56,069 nucleotides of DNA from Dehalococcoidia bacterium UBA2158 (GCA_002328185.1 DCWQ01000003.1:51032-107100); one strand, 5' to 3'. Shown: positions 16,134-24,724, numbered from the stretch's first letter. Notes: generated from the sequence alone by a model not told the origin. A program made the numbers and translations.

Positions 16134-16715
16134 CTAGGCGACTGCGGTCTCCATCAACTTGGCGCGGCGTCGCGGATATTCCTCAGATAGAAGACCTAGG
16201 ATTGAAGAGTCGAACCATTCGTTGTTCTTGGGGTGGGTCTTGCGTAGATGCCCTTCCACAACGAATCCGACATGTTGGACCATCTGCATGCCCGGCTCGT
16301 TGTATTCGGGCACGTCGACCCAGACTCGGTGGAGCCCCTGTGGGCCAAAGGCGTAGTCCAAAAGGCCGATGAGTGCGCTGGTGCCGTAGTGGTGATTCCA
16401 CAGGTCTTTCCGGCCTATCAGAAGGTCGGCCCGGGCTTCGAGTAGCGGCCATTCGACGGTCAGTTGGCCTTCGCCGATGTGCTCGCCGTCTCCGCTGTAA
16501 ACGGAGAAAATCACACGGTTCTCGTCGTTAAAAACGTGGCTCCATTCGTCAGACCCACTGGCCAAGACAGCTTCCGGAGTGTAACCGGTGTGCAGGGGTT
16601 TGCCGTCATTCCCGGACCCATACCAGACCATGCTGACATCCGGGTCGTTGAGCCAATCAGCCATCCGTTGGATGTCTTCCCTAGTTGGCGCCGTCAGTGT
16701 CACTTCTGGAAACAT
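16134..16715 (-). CDS. GNAT-family acetyltransferase (RimJ/RimL-like)
   Basis: This 193-residue protein has the layout of RimJ/RimL-type N-acetyltransferases: an N-terminal 'VTLTAPTREDIQRMADWLND', a central 'FSVYSGDGEHIGEGQLTVEWPL' strand pair (motif D/A region), and 'GTSALIGLLDYAFGPQGLHRVWVDVPEYNEPGMQM' covering the acetyl-CoA binding helix and the hallmark H-R-v-x-v-x-v-x-x-x-N strand. The C-terminal 'GFVVEGHLRKTHPKNNEWFDSSILGLL' completes the fold. The substrate could be a protein N-terminus, an antibiotic-like amine or a small metabolite. It stands alone, with about 290 nt in front. Confidence 0.85.
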   Translation of the reverse strand: MFPEVTLTAPTREDIQRMADWLNDPDVSMVWYGSGNDGKPLHTGYTPEAVLASGSDEWSHVFNDENRVIFSVYSGDGEHIGEGQLTVEWPLLEARADLLIGRKDLWNHHYGTSALIGLLDYAFGPQGLHRVWVDVPEYNEPGMQMVQHVGFVVEGHLRKTHPKNNEWFDSSILGLLSEEYPRRRAKLMETAVA

Positions 16716-17005
16716 ATCTCACCCCCAACTTCAGTCGAAAAAACGAGCCTGATTAAGGTGTCGTCGAGACCATTTCTACTATCACTTATCGGGATAATTT
16801 TCATTATAACAACGCGTCGGCATAGAGGCAATTTGCGGTTTCCAACCAGATCGGGTCTGTGGGCGCCAGAGCCTCATTCAGGTTGGCCGCTCGCCGATGT
16901 GCCGCGTAGTATACTCCTGTGACTGCCGGCTGCAATCCGCAACGAGAAATTGGCCTGTAACTTTGGCCGATATTTTCGTAACATAGTCTCAAATGGAGAG
17001 GTCAG

Positions 17006-17788
17006 ATGCGGGAGAATACCCTAAAACAAAAGTTGAACGACGGAAAGGCGGTTTTCGGCACGATGCTCACATTTCCGTCAGCCACGATGGTCGAGATGCT
17101 GGGGTCTTTGGGCTACGACTGGATATTGCTGGACAACGAGCATGGCGATATCACGGTCGAGAACGCTGAGAACATGATCCGGGCGGCCGAACTCACTGGC
17201 ATGGCCCCAATCGTGCGGCCCATCGGCAACGAGTTGGAGTTCATCTGCCCCTTCCTAGACCGCGGCGCCTGGGGCGTGCAAGTCCCCCATGTAAACACGG
17301 CGGAAGAAGCCCAGAACACCGTCGAGGCTGTCAAGTATTACCCCCTGGGCAACCGGGGCATCTTCAGTCGCAGCCGCCCCGCCGGTTTCGGTTTTTCCGG
17401 CTCGACGGGAGACTATGCGGAAGAAGCCAACAAGAACACCTTGGTCTGCCTGATGCTGGAAGAGGTGGAAGCCATAAAGAACTTGGAATCCATGGTCCAG
17501 GTTGAAGGCGTGGACGTGTTTTTCATCGGCTCCGGAGACCTGTCCCAGTCCATGGGCTACGTGGGCCAGCAGACCCATCCAGAGGTCCAAGAGATAATGG
17601 AGCGGGGCGTGGAAATCATTCGCAAGGCCGGCAAGTTCGCAGGGGTGAGCTGTCCCGAGAACCTGGTTCCCAAGTATCTTGACCTGGGCGTCCAATACTT
17701 CCACGGCACCGTGCAGACCTTGATCCAGACCGCCAGCAACGAATACCTGAACACCATGCGCAAAGCAGCCGGGGAAGCAGGGCTCTAG
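17006..17788 (+). CDS. HpcH/HpaI-family class II aldolase
   Basis: This 260-residue TIM-barrel protein belongs to the HpcH/HpaI aldolase/citrate lyase family, which cleaves 4-hydroxy-2-oxo acids with a divalent metal. Seen are 'GYDWILLDNEHGD' (the catalytic His with nearby acid), 'GAWGVQVPHVNTAEEA', 'SRSRPAGFG', the metal-binding 'LMLEEVEAIKNL' and 'FFIGSGDLSQSMG'. Length equals that of 2-keto-3-deoxy-glucarate or 4-hydroxy-2-oxovalerate aldolases. GGAGAGG precedes ATG 17006. The next gene begins 147 nt later on the same strand. The specific sugar or aromatic-derived substrate is not determinable. Confidence 0.92.
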   Translation: MRENTLKQKLNDGKAVFGTMLTFPSATMVEMLGSLGYDWILLDNEHGDITVENAENMIRAAELTGMAPIVRPIGNELEFICPFLDRGAWGVQVPHVNTAEEAQNTVEAVKYYPLGNRGIFSRSRPAGFGFSGSTGDYAEEANKNTLVCLMLEEVEAIKNLESMVQVEGVDVFFIGSGDLSQSMGYVGQQTHPEVQEIMERGVEIIRKAGKFAGVSCPENLVPKYLDLGVQYFHGTVQTLIQTASNEYLNTMRKAAGEAGL

Positions 17789-17934
17789 GTTGCCCGTGCC
17801 GGAAGGAAAATCTGGTTGACACACAGCCGTCCGGACAGGAAAATACCTGCAATAGTTAATATCATTGCGGACCGCCGGAATCACGCCTGAAATGCCCTGT
17901 TTTTCTAGTCGAACGCTGCTCTGGAGTTGATTCG

Positions 17935-19344
17935 ATGGCCATTGTAGTCAATGAAGACATCGAACTTATGGCCCATCTCATGCGGCGCGCCGGATTTGGC
18001 GCCGACCGCGACGAGCTGGAACGACGGACCGCCGTCGGTTACGAGGGCACCGTGGAAGAACTGCTCAACCCCAAGGGAGAGCGGGCCGACCGGGAATTAT
18101 TCCTCCGGTATCACCCTGGCTTCCGGCGTCCGGTCACTTCTCCGGGCATGGGCGGCTCAGCCTGGCTCTACGACATGATGCACACCGAGCTTCCGCTGGA
18201 AGAGAAGATGGTCCTCTTCTGGCACCAGATATTCGCCACCGGCCAATCCAAGGTTGACCACTGGCACGAGCTGATCGCCCAGGTGGACATGTTCCGCGAG
18301 AACGCCATGGGCAACTACCGGGAGATGCTAGTGGCGCTGGCCCAGAACCCCGCCATGATCTACTGGCTGGACAACTGCGACAACCACGAGTCCGGCGTTA
18401 ATGAGAACTGGGGACGCGAGCTGCTGGAACTCTTCAGCATGGGCGTGGGCAACTACACCGAGGACGACGTTTTCGAGTGCTCCAGGGCCTTCACCGGCTG
18501 GACGATAGCCACCGTGCCGCCCAGGAACTACTACAGCCGGTTCGACTGGTCCTTCGAGTTCCAAGAAGAGGACCATGACCAGGGCGAAAAAACCTTCCTG
18601 GGCGAGACTGGAAACTTCGACGGCGGAGACATAATCGACATCATCTGCCGGCAGCCGGCCACGGCCGAGTTTATCGCACGGCACCTTTATAATTTCTTCG
18701 TGGCCGATGAGCCCCAGGTGCCTGCTTGGTCGGTGACCCCTCCCAATGACCTGGAGGCCATCAAGTTATTGGCCAAAACCTTCAGCGAGTCCAACTACGA
18801 CATCCGCGAGGTTCTGCGGGTGCTGTTCCTCTCTGACTTCTTCAAGAACGCCCGGTTCACCAAGATCAAGAGTCCCGCCGAGGTGGTCGTGGGCACGCTC
18901 CGCCTGGTGGGCCAGGACAAACTTCCCGGACCTGGCATCGGCGACCTCTCCAAACAGGCCGGTTACATGGGACAAGAGTTGCTCAACCCGCCCAGTGTGG
19001 AAGGCTGGCACACCGGCGTTGAATGGATCAACAGCGGCTCATTGATGAAGCGGATCAACTTCGTAGCCAATATGCTGGGCGACACCAGCAGGCCCGGAGT
19101 CCAGAAGATAATCGGCCGGCTGCAAGCCCAAGGCAACCTGGGCCCCGAAGAACTGGTGGATAGGTGCCTGGAACTGGTTGGGCCGGTCAAGGCGGGCGCG
19201 TTAACTCTCAAACAATTGGTGGAGCACGTTGCCCAACGCGGCAAACTGACTTGGAATAACGACGATGACGCAGAAGCCTCCACCGCGAGGGTAGGCGAAC
19301 TGCTCCAGCTGATCGCGTCAGTTAAAGAATACCAATACAGCTAA
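17935..19344 (+). CDS. DUF1800 protein
   Basis: This 469-residue protein is a DUF1800 family member. Typical segments are 'AHLMRRAGFGADRDELERR' at the start, 'KMVLFWHQIFATGQSKV', 'ENWGRELLELFSMGVGNYTEDDV' and 'ARAFTGWTI' (here SRAFTGWTI). The C-terminal part contains 'GYMGQELLNPPSVEGWHTG'. The family almost always sits beside DUF1501 genes, as here (24 nt gap), and its function is unknown. No clear signal peptide is seen, although the pair is often exported in other phyla. GGAG about 9 nt before ATG 17935 supports the start. It is the first of four co-directional genes ended by the hairpin at 22740. Confidence 0.92.
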   Translation: MAIVVNEDIELMAHLMRRAGFGADRDELERRTAVGYEGTVEELLNPKGERADRELFLRYHPGFRRPVTSPGMGGSAWLYDMMHTELPLEEKMVLFWHQIFATGQSKVDHWHELIAQVDMFRENAMGNYREMLVALAQNPAMIYWLDNCDNHESGVNENWGRELLELFSMGVGNYTEDDVFECSRAFTGWTIATVPPRNYYSRFDWSFEFQEEDHDQGEKTFLGETGNFDGGDIIDIICRQPATAEFIARHLYNFFVADEPQVPAWSVTPPNDLEAIKLLAKTFSESNYDIREVLRVLFLSDFFKNARFTKIKSPAEVVVGTLRLVGQDKLPGPGIGDLSKQAGYMGQELLNPPSVEGWHTGVEWINSGSLMKRINFVANMLGDTSRPGVQKIIGRLQAQGNLGPEELVDRCLELVGPVKAGALTLKQLVEHVAQRGKLTWNNDDDAEASTARVGELLQLIASVKEYQYS

Positions 19345-19368
19345 GTTTGGTGGATTAAGGAGAAAGCA

Positions 19369-20505
19369 ATGGCTACCAACAATAAAGACCCGGTCCTGGT
19401 GGTTCTACAGCTTTCCGGCGGGAACGACTACCTGAACACGGTCATTCCCTATACCGACGGGCTGTACTACGACAACCGCAAGGCGGTTTCTCTCACCGAG
19501 AACCAGGTCTTGGCCATAGACGGCGGCGTTGGGCTTAATCCAGCCATGGGTCCGCTCAAGGGTATGTACGACCAGGGCAAGATGGCCGTCATCCACGGCA
19601 TCGGCTACCCAGACTCCCCCCGCTCTCACTTCCGCTCCATGGACATCTGGCACACCTGCGAGCCGGAGACCCTGGGCACCGAGGGCTGGCTGGGACTGGC
19701 CACCCGGGACATCGACCCCAACAAAGAGAATATAGTGACGACGGTCAGTTTCGGGCCCAGTCTATTCCGAGCCCTGGTCCTGCCCGGCGTGCCGGTGGCC
19801 TGTGTGGACGACTTGGACTCCTATGGGCTGCTCACTGGCATTTCGGGCGAGAAGCAACGGGAACAGATCCTGGACCGCTTCTCCCGTATGTACGCCCCCG
19901 AGGTGGGAAATGACGTTGTGACCGAGTATCTAGGCCAGACCGGACTCGAGGCCATGAAGGGCGCCGACATCCTGAAGGCCGCCCCCGTGACCTACTCATC
20001 CACCGTCGAGTACGCAGAGACGACCATCGCCCAGAAGCTGCGGGGCATTGCCCAGATCCACCTGGCAGGACTGGGGACCCGCATCTTCTATTGCGACCAC
20101 GGCAGCTTCGATAGCCACGCCAATCAGAATGGGATGCACACCACACTATGGACCGATGTCTCCCAGGCATTAGACGACTTCTACGCCGACCTCCGGGAGC
20201 ACGACGCCGCGGACAATGTGATCGTCCTGATGTTCTCGGAATTTGGCCGGCGGGTCCGCGATAATGGCTCAGGCACCGACCACGGGGCCGCCGGGGCCGC
20301 GTTCGTCATCGGCGACGCCATCAAAGGCGGGCAGTACGGCGAGTACCCTTCCAGAAAGGCCGAAGACCTCCAACAGGGCGACTTGGTGCCCAACATGGAC
20401 TTCCGGGGCCTGTACGCCACCATATTGGAAGACTGGCTCGGCCTCGACGCCAAGCCCATAGTCAAAGGAAATTTCGAGGCTCCCAAGTTCATAAGGTCTA
20501 ACTAG
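19369..20505 (+). CDS. DUF1501 protein
   Basis: This 378-residue protein belongs to DUF1501, which has an alkaline-phosphatase/sulfatase-like fold. Segments seen: 'VLVVLQLSGGNDYLNTVIPY' at the N-terminus, 'HGIGYPDSPRSHFRSMDIWHT', 'FYCDHGSFDSHANQNGMHTTL' and 'LMFSEFGRRVRDNGSGTDHG'. The conserved Asp/His-rich motifs suggest metal binding. Many DUF1501 proteins begin with a Tat signal; here the family core starts within ten residues of ATG 19369, so this copy appears cytoplasmic. AAGGAGAAAGCA precedes the start. It pairs with the DUF1800 gene upstream and the NHL-repeat genes downstream. The function is unknown. Confidence 0.93.
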   Translation: MATNNKDPVLVVLQLSGGNDYLNTVIPYTDGLYYDNRKAVSLTENQVLAIDGGVGLNPAMGPLKGMYDQGKMAVIHGIGYPDSPRSHFRSMDIWHTCEPETLGTEGWLGLATRDIDPNKENIVTTVSFGPSLFRALVLPGVPVACVDDLDSYGLLTGISGEKQREQILDRFSRMYAPEVGNDVVTEYLGQTGLEAMKGADILKAAPVTYSSTVEYAETTIAQKLRGIAQIHLAGLGTRIFYCDHGSFDSHANQNGMHTTLWTDVSQALDDFYADLREHDAADNVIVLMFSEFGRRVRDNGSGTDHGAAGAAFVIGDAIKGGQYGEYPSRKAEDLQQGDLVPNMDFRGLYATILEDWLGLDAKPIVKGNFEAPKFIRSN

Positions 20506-20545
20506 GCCCCACTCTCAGTCTCACTCACCTTACAAAGGTTGATAT

Positions 20546-21604
20546 ATGCAAACGCAGATCGCAGCAGGCCGGGTATACGACTTCAGCCACGCGGTAGGCC
20601 GGTCGGCAGCCTCGGGAACCGGGTTCAGACACCCCTGCGCCATCGCGACCGGCACCGGGGCCGACGCTGACGCCGTCTACGTCATCAGCCGTGGTTTCGA
20701 GATGATCCCCAACGTCCATTGGAACCGCACGGCCCTGGGCGTCCGCGTCAGCAAGGTCAAACCCGGCCTGGTGTCGGGAGAAGAAGAGTTGGTCACCGAA
20801 TTCAGCACCTACGGCGAGGACCCTGGAAAGGTCATCTGGCCGGCCGGGGTTGCCGTGGACAGCCAAGGAACGGTCTACGTGACCGACGAGTGGCTGAACC
20901 GCATATCGGTCTTCGACAGCGAAGGCAAGTTCTTGAAGTGCTGGGGCGAGACCGGCGCCGGTGAGGGCCAATTCGACGGCCCCTCAGGCATCCTGGTCGA
21001 CCCGCAAGATAACATCTACATCGTCGACACCCGCAACCACCGGGTGCAGAAACTGACCGAGGACGGGGCCCACCTGGCCACCTGGGGCGAGTTGGGAAGC
21101 GCCGAGGGCCAACTCGATTCTCCGTGGGGAATCGCGTCCGACTCCAAAGGTTACATCTACGTAGCAGACCACATGAACCACCGGGTGCAGAAGTTCGCTC
21201 CGAAGGGTGCATTCGTTGCGTCATTCGGTAGCCCAGGTACCGGCCGAGGCGAACTGGGACGTCCCTCTGGCGTGGCCGTGGACTCCGACGGCGACATATA
21301 TATCTGTGACTGGTCGAACAACCGGGTGCAGGTATTTGCAGCCGACGGCCGGTTCGTGACCACCCTGCTTGGTGACGCCCGCGAACTGTCCCACTGGGCC
21401 AAGATGACCGTCGAGGCCAACCCCGACGCCGTCAGACGCCGTCGCGAGGTCAGGGATCCCTGGGTGGAGTGGCGGCTGTCCATGCCCAATGACCTGGTCT
21501 TCGACGCGGTCCATGACCGGCTGATCGTCGCCGACACCCAGCGCCAGCGGATACAGATATACAACAAGTTGAAAGACTACACGGTGCCCTCCCGCACCAT
21601 CTAG
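20546..21604 (+). CDS. NHL-repeat beta-propeller protein
   Basis: This 352-residue protein is built from NHL repeats of about 47 residues: 'WPAGVAVDSQGTVYVTDEWL', 'GPSGILVDPQDNIYIVDTRN', 'SPWGIASDSKGYIYVADHMN' and 'RPSGVAVDSDGDIYICDWSN', each followed by 'NRVQ/HRVQ-F'. The repeats form a six-bladed propeller used for binding proteins, RNA or ligands, or in lyases. No signal peptide is visible. It lies 40 nt behind the DUF1501 gene and 40 nt ahead of a paralogue, so it is likely part of the same transcript. Start ATG 20546 follows a weak site (AAAGGTTGATAT). Confidence 0.9.
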   Translation: MQTQIAAGRVYDFSHAVGRSAASGTGFRHPCAIATGTGADADAVYVISRGFEMIPNVHWNRTALGVRVSKVKPGLVSGEEELVTEFSTYGEDPGKVIWPAGVAVDSQGTVYVTDEWLNRISVFDSEGKFLKCWGETGAGEGQFDGPSGILVDPQDNIYIVDTRNHRVQKLTEDGAHLATWGELGSAEGQLDSPWGIASDSKGYIYVADHMNHRVQKFAPKGAFVASFGSPGTGRGELGRPSGVAVDSDGDIYICDWSNNRVQVFAADGRFVTTLLGDARELSHWAKMTVEANPDAVRRRREVRDPWVEWRLSMPNDLVFDAVHDRLIVADTQRQRIQIYNKLKDYTVPSRTI

Positions 21605-21644
21605 GCCCTTCGGCAATCCCCATTGATAACCAAGAGGTAAGTCC

Positions 21645-22706
21645 ATGGCTAGCGTATTTCTAGGGATCAACGACCGGACATTCACCTACGAGTCCACGGC
21701 GGCTCGAGCCGAGCATGTGGGCGCCGGGGTGCGCTACCCCGTCGACTTTGCGATAACCTCGGATGACCTCGCCTACATAGTTAACCGGGGCCGCGAGGAC
21801 CGACCAGACGGCACCCGCCTAACGATCATGCGCCTGGGGGAAGATGGCGAGGAATACATCAGCACCTTCGGTTCCCACGGCGAAGGCAAAGGCCAATTCA
21901 TCTGGCCCATGGGCATCGCCCTGGACAAAGACACCAACGTCTACGTCACCGACGAGTGGCTGAACCGGGTCACTAAGTACGACCGAGACGGCGAGTACAT
22001 CACCCACTGGGGCATCCAAGGCTCCGCGGATGGCGAGTTGGACCGCCCCGCCGGCATAGCTGTCGGCCAGGACGATACGCTGTACATCGTGGACGGCCGC
22101 AACAACCGGGTGCAGAAGTTCAGTCTGGACGGCAAGTTCCTGGGAAAATTCGGGACCACCGGCTCTGCCGATGGGGAGTTCAACCTTCCTTGGGGGATGT
22201 GCCTGGATAGCGAGGACAATATATTTGTCGCCGATTGGCGCAACGACCGAGTCCAGTCTTTTACTTCCGAAGGCCAATGGCTCGCCAGCTTTGGCACCCC
22301 GGGCACCGGCGGCGACTGCTACAACGCCCGCGTGAAGGGCGGGATCACCTATTCCGACGCACCCGTGGGCCAGTTCAACCGCCCCACGGGCGTCTGCGTT
22401 GACCAGGACGGCGACATCTACATCGCCGACTGGCTGAACAACCGGGTGCAGGTGCTAACGCCTGAGGGGCGGTTCATCACCGAGTTCACCGGCAACGGAC
22501 ATCTCTCAAACATGGGCATCGCCAAGCTCAAGTCGAATCCCGACATGATCCGGCAGCGCAACACCATCCAGAACTTCACTCCGGAACGGGTGCTATGGGC
22601 GCCCTGCGCAGTGAGGATGGGGCGAAATAACCGGGTGATAATCGCCGATACCACCCGCCACCGCTTCCAGATCTACCGCAAAAACACAGAGCCCATTCTG
22701 GTCTAG
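21645..22706 (+). CDS. NHL-repeat beta-propeller protein (paralogue)
   Basis: This 353-residue protein is a close paralogue of the preceding gene, of nearly equal length. NHL units include 'WPMGIALDKDTNVYVTDEWL', 'RPAGIAVGQDDTLYIVDGRN', 'LPWGMCLDSEDNIFVADWRN' and 'RPTGVCVDQDGDIYIADWLN'. It carries an insertion near residue 225 ('GGDCYNARVKGGITYSD') that the other copy lacks. No export signal is seen. AAGAGGTAAGTCC precedes ATG 21645. It is the last gene before the terminator at 22740. The tandem arrangement points to duplication followed by divergence, perhaps to form a hetero-oligomer, but the ligand is unknown. Confidence 0.9.
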   Translation: MASVFLGINDRTFTYESTAARAEHVGAGVRYPVDFAITSDDLAYIVNRGREDRPDGTRLTIMRLGEDGEEYISTFGSHGEGKGQFIWPMGIALDKDTNVYVTDEWLNRVTKYDRDGEYITHWGIQGSADGELDRPAGIAVGQDDTLYIVDGRNNRVQKFSLDGKFLGKFGTTGSADGEFNLPWGMCLDSEDNIFVADWRNDRVQSFTSEGQWLASFGTPGTGGDCYNARVKGGITYSDAPVGQFNRPTGVCVDQDGDIYIADWLNNRVQVLTPEGRFITEFTGNGHLSNMGIAKLKSNPDMIRQRNTIQNFTPERVLWAPCAVRMGRNNRVIIADTTRHRFQIYRKNTEPILV

Positions 22707-22739
22707 CGCAACGGGTTTGATTGTCGGTCGACCGAGTAG

Positions 22740-22765
22740 GGGCAGGTTTCCAACCTGCCCTTTTT
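22740..22765 (+). terminator. Rho-independent terminator
   Basis: A 9-bp stem (GGGCAGGTT 22740-22748 with AACCTGCCC 22752-22760, loop TCC) is followed by TTTTT, 34 nt after the stop of the second NHL gene. It ends the DUF1800-DUF1501-NHL-NHL run. Confidence 0.85.
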
Positions 22766-22856
22766 CTGTGCCACGTCGGTCGTGATATTCAACAGGCCGA
22801 AAAGTTGGCCGGCCTGTGACAGCCTCGGCAGCTGGAGCGTGGTTTACGCGTGCCAG

Positions 22857-22877
22857 GGCGGGTTAGAAACCCGCCCT
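22857..22877. repeat. Inverted repeat GGGCGGGTT/AACCCGCCC
   Basis: This perfect 9-bp inverted repeat with a 3-nt loop resembles the terminator stem at 22740 (GGGCAGGTT), with one base difference compensated on the other arm. It has no T-tract. The two are probably copies of one interspersed hairpin family. Confidence 0.6.
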
Positions 22878-22930
22878 TACGGCCATCGAGCCAAACCGGC
22901 GCCTCTATCCGATGTATCCTCAACCAAAAG

Positions 22931-22959
22931 AAAAGGCCGCGTCTAACTCGCGGCCTTTT
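22931..22959 (-). terminator. Bidirectional-looking terminator
   Basis: An 11-bp stem, AAAAGGCCGCG (22931-22941) with CGCGGCCTTTT (22949-22959), has a 7-nt loop. On the minus strand it lies 30 nt after the stop of the hemerythrin-like gene and ends in a T-run, so it is that gene's terminator. The A/T arms would also stop plus-strand reading. Confidence 0.85.
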
Positions 22960-22988
22960 CTTATCTGTGAGCTGCCGGGCATTTTGTG

Positions 22989-23708
22989 TTACGCGGGCTG
23001 GGCCACCGCGCCTTTGAACCGGTTCTCCAGGTCTGTCAACAGGGCTTTGTCCGTATCGTCCAGCTCGGAGTACACCCAATCGATGATCCAACGTGGGTCA
23101 TCCGCGGTGTCGTCCATGAGCAACTTGCGGATCATGTAAAGCTGGCCGGCTTCGTCAATCTCATCACGCACCAGCGAGCAGACGAAAGCCTCTTCATTCT
23201 CAAAGTGGTCCAACTCCAGGATTCGGACCCCCAAAAGACGGCTGTGGATGTGTCGGATGGTGCGGGCGGTTACTTTCTTTTCGCCGAGTACGTCTTTGAG
23301 GGCCGACTCCACTTCATAAAATTTCTCTTCAAGGGCCCTGTGTTGTTCCTTTTCCAGGGAGAAGGCAGCATCCCGGACGCTCTCTTCAATTCCAGCGGCG
23401 TTGCCCATGGCGATGAAGCTGGCCAGGTCGCCGGCCTTTCCGGCTAGCTCAGCATGCTCGGTCTCGTTGTCCCGGGCAGGCTGATTGTCCTTTAGAGGAG
23501 CAGTCATCACTTCGTCTTCGACGGTGGCATGGTACAGAATTTGTTTCACCCAGAAGCCAAATGTCTCGGTCAATCTGGCTATGTCGTCAAAGGTCGTCGC
23601 CTCGGCAGCCATCGCCTCTGTACGGTCAGAGACAGCCCGAAAAGCCTTGTGCATCAGCGGCATGACGTCGATGGGGTCTTCTATTCGCTGTAGGTCTTCT
23701 GTAGCCAT
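22989..23708 (-). CDS. Hemerythrin-like protein
   Basis: This 239-residue helical protein has hemerythrin-type metal ligands spread over four helices: 'LMHKAFR', 'YHATVEDEVM' (H-x4-E), 'ETEHAELAG' and 'LELDHFENEEAFV' (H-x3-E). Such domains bind a di-iron centre for O2, NO or redox sensing or storage. A C-terminal extension contains 'DDPRWIIDWVYSELDDTDK', which is also present in the neighbouring paralogue ('DDPHWVIEWISQDLTPKE'). The start is ATG 23708, preceded by AAAGGGTGAGGAA. It is co-directional with the paralogue, 33 nt apart, and is followed by a terminator. Confidence 0.83.
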   Translation of the reverse strand: MATEDLQRIEDPIDVMPLMHKAFRAVSDRTEAMAAEATTFDDIARLTETFGFWVKQILYHATVEDEVMTAPLKDNQPARDNETEHAELAGKAGDLASFIAMGNAAGIEESVRDAAFSLEKEQHRALEEKFYEVESALKDVLGEKKVTARTIRHIHSRLLGVRILELDHFENEEAFVCSLVRDEIDEAGQLYMIRKLLMDDTADDPRWIIDWVYSELDDTDKALLTDLENRFKGAVAQPA

Positions 23709-23741
23709 TTCCTCACCCTTTGGATTCTGACTTTGGACTAA

Positions 23742-24386
23742 CTAGGCCACTGGTTGGGCTTGCTTGATATGGGACTCCAACTCAAGTAGCAACTCGTTCT
23801 CTTTGGGTGTAAGGTCTTGGGAGATCCACTCGATCACCCAATGTGGGTCATCAGCATCTTTGTCAACGAGTAGTGCGCCCACGACCTCCAACTGACACGC
23901 GGGGGAGAGGTTCTCCCTGAGCAGGGGGATGACCATCGCCTCTTCTGTCTCAAGATGGTCTTCCTGGGCGACGCGAAGGGCGATAGCTTGGCCGTAGAGG
24001 TGTTGTTGGGTGCGCAAGATGACACTGGTGGCGCCGATGTCTTCTTCAAGGACGGTCATGACATCCATGACGCCTTCGAGCAGTGCGGCGTATTCCTCGT
24101 CCTCTTGCGCCAGGAGAGCCCATTTCACGCGTTCGACGGGGTCATCGGCGGCGGCCTTGCGTGTGTCATCCACCGACTTGGCCATCTCTGTGCCCACTTC
24201 TTTCTCGGCGTGGTACATGATGGCGGTGGCCCAGGCTGTGAAGGCCAACTTGAACGGCTGGAGACTATTTCCATCTTCGAGGGACCGGGCAAGCTCGACC
24301 GTGCGGTCAGCCTCGCCTCTGAGGGCTTTATGAATCAGATACATCGCGTCGATGGGCTGCTCGAGGGTGGTGATCTCCACGGTCAT
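23742..24386 (-). CDS. Hemerythrin-like protein (paralogue)
   Basis: This 214-residue paralogue of the next gene has 'LIHKALRGEAD', 'IMYHAEKEVGTEM' and 'AQEDHLETEEAMVIPLL' as probable His/Glu ligand segments. The fourth-helix ligand motif is weaker ('WALLAQEDEEYAALLEG', where an E-H pair is expected), so one iron ligand may be lost. It shares the tail 'DADDPHWVIEWISQDLTPKE'. GGGAGGAATTGC precedes ATG 24386. It is the first gene of a two-gene unit with a possible promoter at 24547-24575 and a structured leader at 24426-24526. Confidence 0.78.
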   Translation of the reverse strand: MTVEITTLEQPIDAMYLIHKALRGEADRTVELARSLEDGNSLQPFKLAFTAWATAIMYHAEKEVGTEMAKSVDDTRKAAADDPVERVKWALLAQEDEEYAALLEGVMDVMTVLEEDIGATSVILRTQQHLYGQAIALRVAQEDHLETEEAMVIPLLRENLSPACQLEVVGALLVDKDADDPHWVIEWISQDLTPKENELLLELESHIKQAQPVA

Positions 24387-24425
24387 GCAATTCCTCCCAA
24401 TGTTTTCGCTGAGCCGGGTCTAGAA

Positions 24426-24526
24426 GCAGACTTTTGTTAGGGTGGTTTGGCTGGAAGTATAATCGGGCTCAATCTTGGGACAAGTCTGCAATTTCCTTTC
24501 CACTGAGAGGCATGACCTATCAGTGG
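24426..24526 (-). promoter_or_regulatory. Structured 5' leader of the hemerythrin-like genes
   Basis: On the minus strand the leader holds a hairpin (CCACTGATAGG 24526-24516 with CCTCTCAGTGG 24510-24500, one mismatch, 5-nt loop). Next come the arms GCAGACTT (24489-24482) and AAGTCTGC (24433-24426), enclosing about 48 nt. The second arm lies 40 nt before the start codon. It matches no riboswitch I recognise; it may be a regulatory leader or only stabilising structure. Confidence 0.4.
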
Positions 24527-24546
24527 GCCCTTTCATTACGGAATAA

Positions 24547-24575
24547 ACATTACTTACGTGTATCGCGTTTGTCAA
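24547..24575 (-). promoter_or_regulatory. Possible sigma70-type promoter
   Basis: On the minus strand a perfect TTGACA (24575-24570) is followed after 17 nt by TAATGT (24552-24547), a 3-of-6 match to TATAAT. The spacing is ideal, and it is 160 nt upstream of the first hemerythrin-like gene in an AT-rich gap. No other gene lies in the 24387-24761 gap. Confidence 0.45.
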
Positions 24576-24700
24576 TACTGCTATATGTCTATTATTATTA
24601 TTTGGTTTGCCAATGATACTAACTGAAGCGCTGCATGAAACAGTGCATTCTGGCCCTGATTTGTAGTGCCGATGGTCACTTTTAGCCACAGGCGACAAAA

Positions 24701-24724
24701 AAGGGAGGGCTCATGCCCTCCCTT
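24701..24724 (-). terminator. Rho-independent terminator of the trpA-aroH-aroF unit
   Basis: A perfect 10-bp stem (AAGGGAGGGC with GCCCTCCCTT, 4-nt loop) is followed on the minus strand by a run of T (TTTTTTGTCG). It is 38 nt after the aroF stop. Confidence 0.9.

Noticed and set aside
16804..16992. Short minus-strand ORF of 62 residues before the aldolase gene
   Set aside because: No ribosome binding site, no recognisable features, and it overlaps the likely promoter region of the aldolase.
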